A stretch of 13,977 nt of DNA from NCBI GenBank assembly GCA_002343545.1, contig DDRA01000174.1, forward strand, positions 1,063 to 15,039, in the 5' to 3' direction. Below the pieces are notes generated by a model. The model did not search any database, was not told the origin of the DNA, and saw nothing but the letters and a program-made list of their open reading frames with translations. Shown in pieces: positions 1 to 7,167 of the stretch (position 1 is the first letter of the stretch; the number at the start of each line of letters is the position of its first letter). The translations under genes and the position numbers were made by a program. Origin of the DNA: Bacteriovoracaceae bacterium UBA2428 (GTDB lineage: Bacteria; Bdellovibrionota; UBA2428).

Positions 1-729
1 GGCACGGGCGGCGCGCGCGGCTACACCTCCTTCGGCAAGGAGCACGCGAAAGACTCCAAGCACGGCGACCTCAAGGAATTCTTCCACGTCGGCATGGAAG
101 TCCCCAAGGACCACGCGCTCGCCGGCCAATACCCGCCCAACGTGCTCGTCCCCGACGTCCCCCACTTCGATACGACCCTTCGCCTGCTTTACTCGGGCCT
201 GCTCGACCTCGGCATCGAGATGCTGCGCGCGATCGCGCTCGGGCTCGAGCTGCCCGAAAATTACTTCGACGAGAAGGTCCGCCACGGGAACTCGATCCTT
301 CGCCCCATCCACTACCCGGCGATGACGGGCAAGGAAGAGCCCGGCGCCGTTCGCTCCGGCGCGCACGAAGACATCAACCTCATCACGCTCCTCATCGGCG
401 CCTCGAGCCCCGGCCTCGAAGTGAAGAACAAGCGCGGGGATTGGGTTTCGATCGTGACCGAGCCGCACGAGATCGTCGTGAACGTGGGCGATATGCCCCA
501 ACGCCTCACGAATCACCGCCTCAAGAGCACGACGCACCGGGTGGTCAACCCCCCGCCCGCCGCAAAGAACCCGACGCGCTACTCGATTCCCTTCTTCTTG
601 CATCCCGTCTCGGACATGTCGCTCGCGGCCTTGCCGAGCTGCATGAAGGCGGGCGAGACCCCGCGCGAGCCCCCCATCTTGGCGGGCGACTACCTCGAGC
701 AACGTCTCCGCGAGATCGGTTTGCTGTGA
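1..729 (+). CDS. 2-oxoglutarate/Fe(II) oxygenase, isopenicillin N synthase family (5' end missing)
   Basis: The reading frame is open from the first base, so the start and roughly the first quarter of the protein lie outside the window; 242 codons remain. The family couples decarboxylation of 2-oxoglutarate to oxidation of a small molecule in the cytoplasm, using non-haem iron. The iron triad is visible: the H-x-D pair in AHEDINLIT (His at 364-366, Asp at 370-372) and the distal His in TTHRVVNP (535-537). The R-x-S 2-oxoglutarate-binding motif follows as RYS (577-585), just before PFFLHP. The early part, GYTSFGKEHAKD, matches the typical lead-in of isopenicillin-N-synthase-like dioxygenases. 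The stop overlaps the GTG start of the next gene by 4 nt, so the two are probably cotranslated. The substrate cannot be told from sequence; true isopenicillin N synthase activity is not implied. Confidence 0.9.
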   Translation, partial: GTGGARGYTSFGKEHAKDSKHGDLKEFFHVGMEVPKDHALAGQYPPNVLVPDVPHFDTTLRLLYSGLLDLGIEMLRAIALGLELPENYFDEKVRHGNSILRPIHYPAMTGKEEPGAVRSGAHEDINLITLLIGASSPGLEVKNKRGDWVSIVTEPHEIVVNVGDMPQRLTNHRLKSTTHRVVNPPPAAKNPTRYSIPFFLHPVSDMSLAALPSCMKAGETPREPPILAGDYLEQRLREIGLL

Positions 730-1508
730 GCGCGCGGGCTTTCGTCGTCGCGGCGTCTTTGCTGGCCGCGTCCGCGCGCGCGGGCGAGCTCGATTACAAC
801 GTGGGCGGCGGGCTCCGCTCCTTCCCGTGGGGCGCCGCCATCGCGGGCAAGATCGGCTGGAACGAGGCGCTGTGGGGAGTCCCGCCGGCGATGGACCCGA
901 ACGCCGCGCTGCCCTCGCCGTGGTACGGTTACCTCCGCCCGACTTTGCGTCTGCAAACGTCGGGGGTCGTGGCGGCGGCGGAAGCCGCCGGCGAGGTTTT
1001 CCCCGTCGCCATCCTCGGCTTTTCGATCGGACACTCGAGCACCCACCGCAACACGACGCTCGCGACGCTGGACTGCGGCGCGCTCGCTTGCGACGGCTGG
1101 CTCTCGCGCACGCGGCTGTCGGCGCACGGCACGGGCGGATACGGCGCGGCCTTCGTGCTTTCGGACGTTTCCGTCGAGTGGCTGCGGCCCTCCGTGAAGG
1201 ACCGCGACTTTGGCGACGAGGCCTCCGCGCTCGCGGGGCAGATGGGCGGGGATACGCTCGTGCGCGGCGAGATCAAGATCGGCCAACGTTTCGGCGATCG
1301 CTGGTCGGCCGGGCTTTCGCTCGTGGCTTCGGCGATGCAAAAACAGAAATCCGATAACGCGGAGGCCGGAGTTTTCGTGAACTACGCGCCGGCTCCCTGG
1401 AGCTTCGGCGTCCTCGCGGGAACTTACCGAAGCTCGACGGCGCGCCCCGGCTTCACGGTCGGCGCCGGGGTCAGTTGGACGCCGCGTCGTTCTTACGGCC
1501 TTCGCTGA
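726..1508 (+). CDS. Exported beta-rich protein, probable small outer-membrane barrel; function unknown
   Basis: I do not recognise a named family. The start chosen is GTG at 726, inside the GTGA overlap with the upstream stop. It gives 260 residues beginning with a compact Sec signal peptide: one Arg, a hydrophobic run VVAASLLAASA, and a likely cut after ARA at residues 17-19. A longer frame upstream exists but only antiparallels the oxygenase coding sequence and would bury the signal peptide. The mature part is rich in Gly, Ala, Ser and aromatic residues in short alternating stretches (e.g. EIKIGQRFGDRWSAGLSLVA, FTVGAGVSWTP), as expected of membrane beta-strands. It ends close to a final strand. 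Two cysteines (C117, C122) lie in one probable loop and could form a disulfide. A soluble periplasmic beta protein is the alternative. Confidence 0.75.
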   Translation: MSARAFVVAASLLAASARAGELDYNVGGGLRSFPWGAAIAGKIGWNEALWGVPPAMDPNAALPSPWYGYLRPTLRLQTSGVVAAAEAAGEVFPVAILGFSIGHSSTHRNTTLATLDCGALACDGWLSRTRLSAHGTGGYGAAFVLSDVSVEWLRPSVKDRDFGDEASALAGQMGGDTLVRGEIKIGQRFGDRWSAGLSLVASAMQKQKSDNAEAGVFVNYAPAPWSFGVLAGTYRSSTARPGFTVGAGVSWTPRRSYGLR

Positions 1509-1562
1509 GCCGTCAAAGTTTTCGCCTGAAGTCCGCGTCCGTTCTTGCCGATACCGGACAAG

Positions 1563-2498
1563 ATGCGGCGTTGGAGCTTGGGCATTTCCCTCTTTCTGCA
1601 CGGGGTCGGGGCCCTCGTGCTCGTGCGCGCCGCCCGCGTCCCGTTGACGACGCCCGAAGGCTTCGTCGCCCGGCCCGGCGATCGCTCCCTCGAAGTTCGC
1701 GCCGTCGCTCCCCGCGATCTCGACCGCGAGCTGCGCGAAGCCCTGGAGGACGGGGAGTCCGCCAAGCGCATCGTGCAGACGGACGAGCGCCTGCGCTCGC
1801 CCGCGCCGCCCCGCGACGAGAAGGCCGCGCTTTCCAAAGTCAACCAGAGCGTCGACCGCGAGACGCGGGCCGCGAAGATCGGCAAGTTCCGTAACGTCGA
1901 GAACGAAGGGGGCGATGCGGCCGCCCGCGTGGCCAAGCTCTTCGAGTTGCCGCGCCACGATCTCGACCTCGAGCAAGATCGCGCGCTCGACTCCAAGACG
2001 GGCGTCGTGAAGACGCTACCCCGGCAACCGGCCGCGCTGCCCCCGAGCCGACTCGGCGGCGACGGCGAGTCGGCGACGGACGACTACCTCCCCCACGTGG
2101 CCGTGGCCGCCGAGACGATGCTCAACACGCGCGAGTTCAAGTACTACGGATTCTTCGAACGTATCCGCGAGAAGCTCGCCCACCGCTGGCAGAACCGCGT
2201 GCAAGCCGCCTCGGCTTCGCTCGATCGCAAGAGCGCCCCCATCCAGGCCGCCGAGCACGTGACGAAGGTCCAGGTGACGCTCGACAAGTCCGGCGCGCTC
2301 AAGGGCGTGCAGCTCCTCGCCTCGAGCGGCGTCGAGGGTTTCGACCGGGCCGCGCGCGAAGCCTTCGAAGCCGCGGCGCCCTTCCCCAATCCTCCCAAAG
2401 AAATGCTCGAGGCCAACGGATCGCTGTCGATCCGCTGGGACTTCGTCGTGGTCGCGCAGGAAAGCGGCGGCCTCGAGATCCGTGTCCGCCGCCGCTAG
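1563..2498 (+). CDS. TonB-family protein (energy-transducer-like)
   Basis: A 311-residue protein with one N-terminal inner-membrane anchor (about residues 5-22, SLGISLFLHGVGALVLV). A long charged, probably extended periplasmic region follows. A TonB C-terminal domain covers about residues 190-300. Its marks are LNTREFKYYGFFERI, a conserved W in AHRWQNRV, VQVTLDKSGALKGV, LLASSGVEGFDRAAREAF and the APFPNPP turn followed by IRWDFVV. Proteins of this family link inner-membrane motors (ExbB/ExbD, TolQ/R) to outer-membrane receptors; no exbB/exbD genes lie in this window. Start choice: ATG 1563 puts the hydrophobic segment at the very N-terminus and has a weak GGAC upstream; a TTG at 1545 would add six residues and cannot be excluded. 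It follows the exported barrel-like gene by 54 nt and may be cotranscribed. Its TAG stop is the first part of a long inverted repeat. Confidence 0.85.
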   Translation: MRRWSLGISLFLHGVGALVLVRAARVPLTTPEGFVARPGDRSLEVRAVAPRDLDRELREALEDGESAKRIVQTDERLRSPAPPRDEKAALSKVNQSVDRETRAAKIGKFRNVENEGGDAAARVAKLFELPRHDLDLEQDRALDSKTGVVKTLPRQPAALPPSRLGGDGESATDDYLPHVAVAAETMLNTREFKYYGFFERIREKLAHRWQNRVQAASASLDRKSAPIQAAEHVTKVQVTLDKSGALKGVQLLASSGVEGFDRAAREAFEAAAPFPNPPKEMLEANGSLSIRWDFVVVAQESGGLEIRVRRR

Positions 2499-2579
2499 AA
2501 GGCGTCAGGCTCTTTTTGGTTCAGCAGCTGCGTCATTTTGACGCGCGCGCTGAACCAAAAAGAGCCTGACGCCTTCTAG
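2495..2579. repeat. Perfect 31-bp inverted repeat with nested inner hairpin at a convergent junction
   Basis: The arms at 2495-2525 and 2549-2579 are perfectly complementary over 31 bp. The 23-nt centre contains a second hairpin: GCGTCA (2530-2535), TTT, TGACGC (2539-2544). The left arm begins with C plus the TAG stop of the TonB-family gene, and the right arm ends 9 nt before the stop of the convergent gene. It would fold into an unusually long stem in RNA from either strand and probably ends or insulates both transcripts. It lacks a T-tract immediately outside the stem, although each arm carries five T (or A) internally. The arm sequence (GGCGTCAGGCTCTTTTTGG) recalls mobile REP-type palindromes, which I cannot verify here. 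Confidence 0.9.
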
Positions 2580-2588
2580 CGGGTGTCG

Positions 2589-3056
2589 CTACCGAGTGGA
2601 GAAGAAGCGGCCCCAGATTTCCACGCGGACCCGCTCGGCGCGTTCCGCGCGGGGCAAGTCGCCGATCGCGATGTCCTGGCCGGGGTAGACCGGCCGCGGC
2701 TCGCAAAGGCCAGCGCCCGGCCACGCTTCGCCCCGCCCCGGGACTTCGCGACCTTCCGAGTCGAGCACCTGCAGCCGCACGTGCAGCAAATCGAAGGGCA
2801 GCCCGACGCCGGGGAAAGTGTGCTTCAGCCCGAGCTTGCGTCCTTCGACGTAAGCCTCGATAAATCCGGCGATATTGTCCTCGACCGAGAGCAGCGCCGA
2901 CTGACGGGCTTCGCCGAAGTTACGGAAGAGAAAGCTCCCGACGAGCCGCTCCGAAGCCTCGCCCCCGCAGGGAAGCACGGGCTCCGAGGCCAAGGCCCCC
3001 GGCGCCGCCGCGAGCCAGAGAAAAAGAAGGAGGGAGGGCTTCGTGGGTCTTCGCAT
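2589..3056 (-). CDS. Small exported protein of unknown function
   Basis: A 155-residue protein with a good Sec signal peptide: basic start MRRPTK, hydrophobic core SLLLFLWLAAAP, likely cut after ALA (residues 22-24). The mature part has two cysteines (C30, C118) that could form a disulfide. Its composition is consistent with a beta-rich periplasmic domain (LLHVRLQVLDSEGREVPG, RVRVEIWGRFF). I do not recognise the family. The convincing signal peptide is the main reason to prefer this minus-strand frame over the overlapping plus-strand frame (2583-3110), which has no signal or domain. The gene converges on the TonB-family gene and shares the long inverted repeat with it. It diverges from the aminotransferase-like gene across 63 nt. 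No clear Shine-Dalgarno sequence is seen. Confidence 0.65.
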   Translation of the reverse strand: MRRPTKPSLLLFLWLAAAPGALASEPVLPCGGEASERLVGSFLFRNFGEARQSALLSVEDNIAGFIEAYVEGRKLGLKHTFPGVGLPFDLLHVRLQVLDSEGREVPGRGEAWPGAGLCEPRPVYPGQDIAIGDLPRAERAERVRVEIWGRFFSTR

Positions 3057-3119
3057 CCGTCATCTTTTCGACGCTTTTGCCCCCCGAGCTTGAATGAAGA
3101 TCTCGTGTAGACTGAAGGC

Positions 3120-4250
3120 ATGTCGGCCGATGTCACGACGGCCCCGACGCCGCTCTTCCCCCCGCTCATCAGTTCCGCTTGGCGCCAACGCCTCCGGGAG
3201 CTTTACCCGAACGTCGAGCCGAGCCTGGACGCGAGCGTGCCGCACCCTAACTTCCGCTACCCCACGAGCCCCGTGCTCGCGGGCGACGCCGAGCGCACGG
3301 CCGAAAAGCTCCGCGACGTGCTGAGCCCCCGCCACGTGCCGGGCACGCACCTTCGCTTTCACGCCGACCCCCTGCGCGCGCTCCTGCACTACACCAAGCG
3401 ACGCGGCCTCGCGCCCGGCTTTCGTCTCCTCATGCAACCCCTCGCGCCCACCGCGTTTTTTGAGGCGGCCCGCCGTCTGAACGCCCGCGTCGTCCTGCTC
3501 CCGCGCGACCCGGAAGAATGGGATGCTTTCGACTTCGCGAACTTCGACGAGTGCTGGCTTTCGAACCCGAGCGCGACGGACGGCTTCTTCTACCCGGAGA
3601 CTTTCTACCTTCGCCTCGCGCAGCACCTCGCCCCGCACAAGACGACCCACGTCCTGTCGGAAGAAGGCACGGGCGTCTTCTCGTTCAACGAAGTCGCCCC
3701 GGGCTCCTTTCGCGAACTCCTGCTGGACCCGCGCGTGACGCTGCTGTCTTCGGCATGGCCCTGCTACCAACCGCTCGGTCCGCAGCTCGCCTGGACGATC
3801 ACCACGCACGAAGACGAGCGCGGTGCCGACGCCGCCCCCGCGAGCGCCGAACTCCAAGGCGCCCTGCTCGCGAACCTCCCCGTGATTCGCGCCCTGCAGG
3901 CGCGGCAAGGCGCCGCTTACCAAGAAGTCGCGCGACGGCTCCTGGCCGTCGAACAAGGGCTCCGTCTTTTCGGCGATGACCTGAAGCCGCTGCTCACGTC
4001 CCGTCGTCTCCCGCCCCTTTCGTGGCCGGAGACGGGCTTCTTCATGCTTTTTGACGCGTCGCTCATTCTGAGGGAACGGGCCATCGACATCGAGACCCTT
4101 TGCCTTCGTCTCTTCGAAGAGCACGGAGTCGTCGTCGAGCCCGGCACGGCCTTCGGGGCGCCCCAGGCCTTCCGCGTCTGCTACGCCGCTCCCCACGGCA
4201 CCCTACTGCGACTTGCGCGAGCCCTTCGTGAAGCCTTTCTAAAGGCCTAA
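3120..4250 (+). CDS. PLP fold-type I aminotransferase-like protein, catalytic lysine apparently lost
   Basis: At 376 residues it has the length and motif order of class I/II aminotransferases. RLLMQPLAPTAFFEAARRL matches the 'P-x-Y' substrate-loop region. SNPSATDGFFYP (148-159) corresponds to NPNNPTG. VLSEEGTGVF (178-187) sits where the PLP-ring Asp-containing 'DEAY' motif should be, and PETGFFMLF and FRVCYA (R352, the usual carboxylate-binding Arg) close the fold. At the expected S-x-S-K-x5-G-x-R site the sequence is SSAWPCYQPLGPQLAW (210-225). There is no lysine, the following Arg is Gln222, and the Asp equivalent appears to be Ser/Glu. The protein may therefore bind PLP or a ligand without transaminating, or use another residue. 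The start is ATG 3120 with GAAGG one nt upstream; a TAGACT box at 3108-3113 hints at a very short or absent leader. The frame is unbroken, so it is not an obvious pseudogene. Confidence 0.75.
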   Translation: MSADVTTAPTPLFPPLISSAWRQRLRELYPNVEPSLDASVPHPNFRYPTSPVLAGDAERTAEKLRDVLSPRHVPGTHLRFHADPLRALLHYTKRRGLAPGFRLLMQPLAPTAFFEAARRLNARVVLLPRDPEEWDAFDFANFDECWLSNPSATDGFFYPETFYLRLAQHLAPHKTTHVLSEEGTGVFSFNEVAPGSFRELLLDPRVTLLSSAWPCYQPLGPQLAWTITTHEDERGADAAPASAELQGALLANLPVIRALQARQGAAYQEVARRLLAVEQGLRLFGDDLKPLLTSRRLPPLSWPETGFFMLFDASLILRERAIDIETLCLRLFEEHGVVVEPGTAFGAPQAFRVCYAAPHGTLLRLARALREAFLKA

Positions 4251-4268
4251 ACTTCCTCCTTTTTTAGG
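4233..4268 (+). terminator. Weak possible terminator after the aminotransferase-like gene
   Basis: A short hairpin, GCCTTT-CT-AAAGGC (4233-4246), spans the end of the gene. A second weak pairing, CCTAAA/TTTAGG (4246-4251 with 4263-4268), follows, with a T6 run at 4260-4265. The two overlap and cannot form together. Spacing to the T-run is not canonical, so partial read-through into the ferredoxin gene is likely. Confidence 0.25.
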
Positions 4269-4304
4269 GGACAAGCGCCCAAAGCTGCCGTAATCTAAAG
4301 GGGT

Positions 4305-4697
4305 ATGTTCGATTACAGCGACGAGTCCGAGCGCAAAGCCCAGGAGATCCGCGAGCGAAAGGCCGAAAAGCCCGTTCGCAAGATCAAAGTTCCCAAGGTT
4401 TTGGCCGTCGTCGATCAAGCCGGCTGCACGGGCTGCGAAGCTTGCGTGCAATTCTGCCCGGTCGATTGCATCGAACTCGTTCCGGGCCCGCAGTTTCCCG
4501 ACATGGCGAAGATGGTCGAGATCGACGTCGACCGCTGCATCGGCTGCAAGGCCTGCGCGAAGCACTGTCCCTGGGACACGATCACGATGATTCCCTCCGC
4601 GGAAGCCTACGCGATCGCGAACGAGTGGACGCTCCGTTCCGTGCTCAAGCCCGAAGCCGTCAAAAGCGGCGAGAAGATCTGGTCGGCCGCCGAGTAG
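4305..4697 (+). CDS. Two-cluster 4Fe-4S ferredoxin
   Basis: A 130-residue cytoplasmic electron carrier with two complete 4Fe-4S motifs. The first is C41-x2-C44-x2-C47-x3-C51-P (CTGCEACVQFCP) and the second C78-x2-C81-x2-C84-x3-C88-P (CIGCKACAKHCP). As in bacterial-type ferredoxins, the last Cys of each motif probably ligates the other cluster. An extra Cys55 follows the first motif. The 40-residue N-terminal part is charged (many Lys, Arg, Glu) and the C-terminal ~35 residues have no motif. An AAAGGGG Shine-Dalgarno (4297-4303) sits very close to the ATG. The gene is 43 nt upstream of the addB-like gene in the same direction, so cotranscription is likely. A functional link, for instance to the Fe-S cluster of that nuclease, is only an inference. 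The redox partner is unknown. Confidence 0.92.
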   Translation: MFDYSDESERKAQEIRERKAEKPVRKIKVPKVLAVVDQAGCTGCEACVQFCPVDCIELVPGPQFPDMAKMVEIDVDRCIGCKACAKHCPWDTITMIPSAEAYAIANEWTLRSVLKPEAVKSGEKIWSAAE

Positions 4698-4740
4698 TCG
4701 CCGCGAGCCCTTTCCGCGCTGAACTGCTAAGGTCACCCGG

Positions 4741-7167
4741 ATGAGTTCGTCGCTTTGGCTCGCGCTTTTCGATGATCTCGCCGAACGGCGGAACGCCTCC
4801 GGACGCCTCGGGCCCGAAACGGCTTACCTTTTGCCCGACCGCTCGCTCTCGCCCGCCGCCGCCCGTCGTTTCAAAGATCTTCGCAGCGTCCTCTACCGCG
4901 AAATCGGCCGCCCATGGCCGAGCCCGAGCGTCTTTCTTTTCCCCGAACTCGCCAAACGGATTTTGCGGCTGGGCACCGAGTTCGCGGGACTTCCGACGCT
5001 CGACCGTCCGGCCTGTCCGCGTCTCGACGTTCTGCTCGGCCTGACCGAGACGAGCGAGGACCCGCGGGGTTTGCGCTTTCGACTCGAGCGCGCCGAGGAA
5101 CTCGCCACTTTCGGCGTCCCGCTCGCGCTCTGGGCGAGACTCGCCGGCGAGCTTTTGAGCGGCGATTTCGAATCGGCCGCCTTCACGCCGATTCTCACCA
5201 CCTATCTGCAGGCCCAGGCCTTCGCGCGTGAGCGGGGTGAACTCTTCAGCCCTTGGGACCAATGCGCGACGGCCGCGGACTTTCTCGTCTCCCGCGCCCT
5301 TCCCCCGTCCTTCTTCGCCCGCCTCTTCGAGTTGCAGCCGGGCGACGCTCCCGCGCGCGTCGTCGTCCCCGCCGTGAAGGAACTCTTCGCCGACGAAGAG
5401 CGCCTGCTCGCCGCGCTCGGACGTCACCTGAAGGTCGAACGGCTCGAGGCGCCCGACGACGTCGCTCCATTTCTCGCCCACGAAGTCGCCGAGCTCGACG
5501 CGCCTTCGCGCGCCGACGAGGATCTCTTCTGGGCCTTTCGAGAGCCGAAGCCCCGGGCTTCGCTGCTCCTCGAGATCCTGCCCGACTCCCTTCGCTGGGA
5601 CCTCAGCGAGGGCGCTTCTCGACTGAGTTCCCAGGTCCGACGCCTGCGGCTGCTCGCCGACTTCGAGGCGAGGGATCGTCCCGAGGATCATCCGCTCCAC
5701 CGACCAGGAGAAGAGAACGCGAGTTTCGACGTCGAGGCCCTGCTGCTCGAACTCGTCGACGAGAAAGGCTTGCCGGTCGAAGCCGCCCTGCAACTCCGTT
5801 CGCGCCTCGAAGACCCGCTCGTGCGCGGTCCGTGGCTCGAAGTCCTCCAGGACGAAGGCTGGCTGGAAAGCGACGAAGAGACGGCCAGCGATCCGCGATC
5901 GCACGCCACGGGGCCCTCCGTCTTTCCGCTCGAAGACTTGGCTTGGGTCGGCGCGAGCGAAGCGACGCTGTGGACGCGCGCGGAAAGCCTCGAAAAACTT
6001 CTCTCGCCCCTTTCCCCGGAAACCCGCGCCCGGCGACTCGTCCCCCGCGAAGTCGAAACCTGGCTCGCGGCCGAAGGCGTGCGGCTGCCCGACCCGTCGC
6101 GTGAAGCCCCCGCGCTCGCCCGCTGGCTCGCGGCGCTCCGGCCCCGCTTACGACTTTTCCGGCGCGAAGTCCCCCGCTTCGATGCCCGCGAAGTGAACTT
6201 CGGCACGCGCGAGAGTCCGGCGAGACCCGAATCCGCCTCGGGCCTCGAGGCCGTGCTGACCTGCCCCCGCCGCTACTACATCTCGCGCCGCTTACGACTC
6301 GAAGACCCCGAAGGTTGGGACAGCGAGGACCTTTCGCCCCTCAAACGAGGCAACTGGATTCACCGCGTCCTCGAACTCTTCTTCGTAAGGGCCGGCGACG
6401 ACGACTGGCGCGTGCCCCGCGCGCTCCTCGAAGCCCTCTTCCTCGAGACGCTCGCGAAAGAAGCCGGCGAGCGCAGCACGCCCGGGCACCAAAATTATCT
6501 CCGCAACTACATTCCGAGTTACCTTCGTGCGCTGACCCGACACGTGAACGAGTTCGAAGCCCCACTGCGCGACCTCGCGGGTCCCCGCCGGGTCCTGAGC
6601 GAGTTCGCTTTCGCTCCGTGCGACACGAACGGATTCTCGCTGCGCGGTCGCATCGATCGTATCGACCTCTACGAAGGCGGCTTCGGGCTTTGGGATTACA
6701 AAACGGGTTCGCTGCCGGCCGCCACCCTGAAGGGGCTCGTGAACGCGGGCCAGATTCAGTGGGCGCTCTACCGCCGCCTGCTGGAAAGCGGCCGGCTCGC
6801 GGCGGCGCCCGCCCAAGGAGAACTCCCCGCGCCGTCCGCACCGCTCGAGGCCGGACGCTTCTGGGTCGGCGGCTATCTGCAGCCCCTCGATCCTTCGCGC
6901 TCCGTGCTCTTCGTGGGCCCCGATGCGCCCGGCCCCGTGCACGAACTCTTCACGCGAAGTCTCTCGGCCCGATACCGCGTGACCATCCCGAAAGAAGAAG
7001 ACTGGCGACAGGCCGAAGCTCAACTCGACGCTTCGCTCGCCGAAATCCGGGCTCGCCTTGACCGGGGAGACTTCGCGCCGGAACCTCGCCAAGCAACCGC
7101 ATGCGACCGATGCCACGTCGTCGCCCTCTGCGGACGTCCCGACCTTAGCCGGGAGACGCGCGCATGA
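4741..7167 (+). CDS. addB: AddB-like subunit: PD-(D/E)XK nuclease with Fe-S cluster cysteines
   Basis: An 808-residue protein whose C-terminal third is an AddB-type nuclease. C508 (LTCPRRYY) and the C-terminal C788-x2-C791-x5-C797 (CDRCHVVALC) reproduce the four-cysteine 4Fe-4S arrangement that clamps AddB nuclease domains. The nuclease core is visible as GRIDRID (D639, D642) and DYKTG (D652, K654), followed by a QIQWALY helix. In AddAB this subunit cuts one strand at double-strand ends and recognises Chi. The N-terminal ~500 residues should be the inactivated helicase-like part; I see no Walker A. The protein is clearly shorter than Bacillus AddB (about 1,166 residues). Its ATGA junction with the next gene (4-nt overlap) fits a two-subunit complex. 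A weak AAGG precedes the ATG. Assignment to an 'AddB-like' rather than strictly orthologous protein is safest. Confidence 0.88.
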   Translation: MSSSLWLALFDDLAERRNASGRLGPETAYLLPDRSLSPAAARRFKDLRSVLYREIGRPWPSPSVFLFPELAKRILRLGTEFAGLPTLDRPACPRLDVLLGLTETSEDPRGLRFRLERAEELATFGVPLALWARLAGELLSGDFESAAFTPILTTYLQAQAFARERGELFSPWDQCATAADFLVSRALPPSFFARLFELQPGDAPARVVVPAVKELFADEERLLAALGRHLKVERLEAPDDVAPFLAHEVAELDAPSRADEDLFWAFREPKPRASLLLEILPDSLRWDLSEGASRLSSQVRRLRLLADFEARDRPEDHPLHRPGEENASFDVEALLLELVDEKGLPVEAALQLRSRLEDPLVRGPWLEVLQDEGWLESDEETASDPRSHATGPSVFPLEDLAWVGASEATLWTRAESLEKLLSPLSPETRARRLVPREVETWLAAEGVRLPDPSREAPALARWLAALRPRLRLFRREVPRFDAREVNFGTRESPARPESASGLEAVLTCPRRYYISRRLRLEDPEGWDSEDLSPLKRGNWIHRVLELFFVRAGDDDWRVPRALLEALFLETLAKEAGERSTPGHQNYLRNYIPSYLRALTRHVNEFEAPLRDLAGPRRVLSEFAFAPCDTNGFSLRGRIDRIDLYEGGFGLWDYKTGSLPAATLKGLVNAGQIQWALYRRLLESGRLAAAPAQGELPAPSAPLEAGRFWVGGYLQPLDPSRSVLFVGPDAPGPVHELFTRSLSARYRVTIPKEEDWRQAEAQLDASLAEIRARLDRGDFAPEPRQATACDRCHVVALCGRPDLSRETRA

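Noticed and set aside
1..729. Antibiotic (penicillin) biosynthesis cluster based on the first gene
   Set aside because: The isopenicillin N synthase family is broad; no synthetase or transport genes accompany it.
690..1976. 428-codon minus-strand frame across the barrel-like and TonB genes
   Set aside because: Arg-rich, no motif, and it spans two recognisable plus-strand genes.
2495..2579. Reading the first inverted repeat as the ends of an insertion sequence
   Set aside because: Only 23 nt separate the arms, there is no transposase, and no target duplication is seen.
2583..3110. 175-codon plus-strand frame opposite the small exported protein
   Set aside because: No signal peptide or domain; the minus strand has a proper signal peptide and a fitting convergent layout.
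3060..4196. 378-codon minus-strand frame opposite the aminotransferase-like gene
   Set aside because: It mirrors the plus-strand gene almost end to end, shows no domain, and is expected from GC-rich codon use with few antisense stops.
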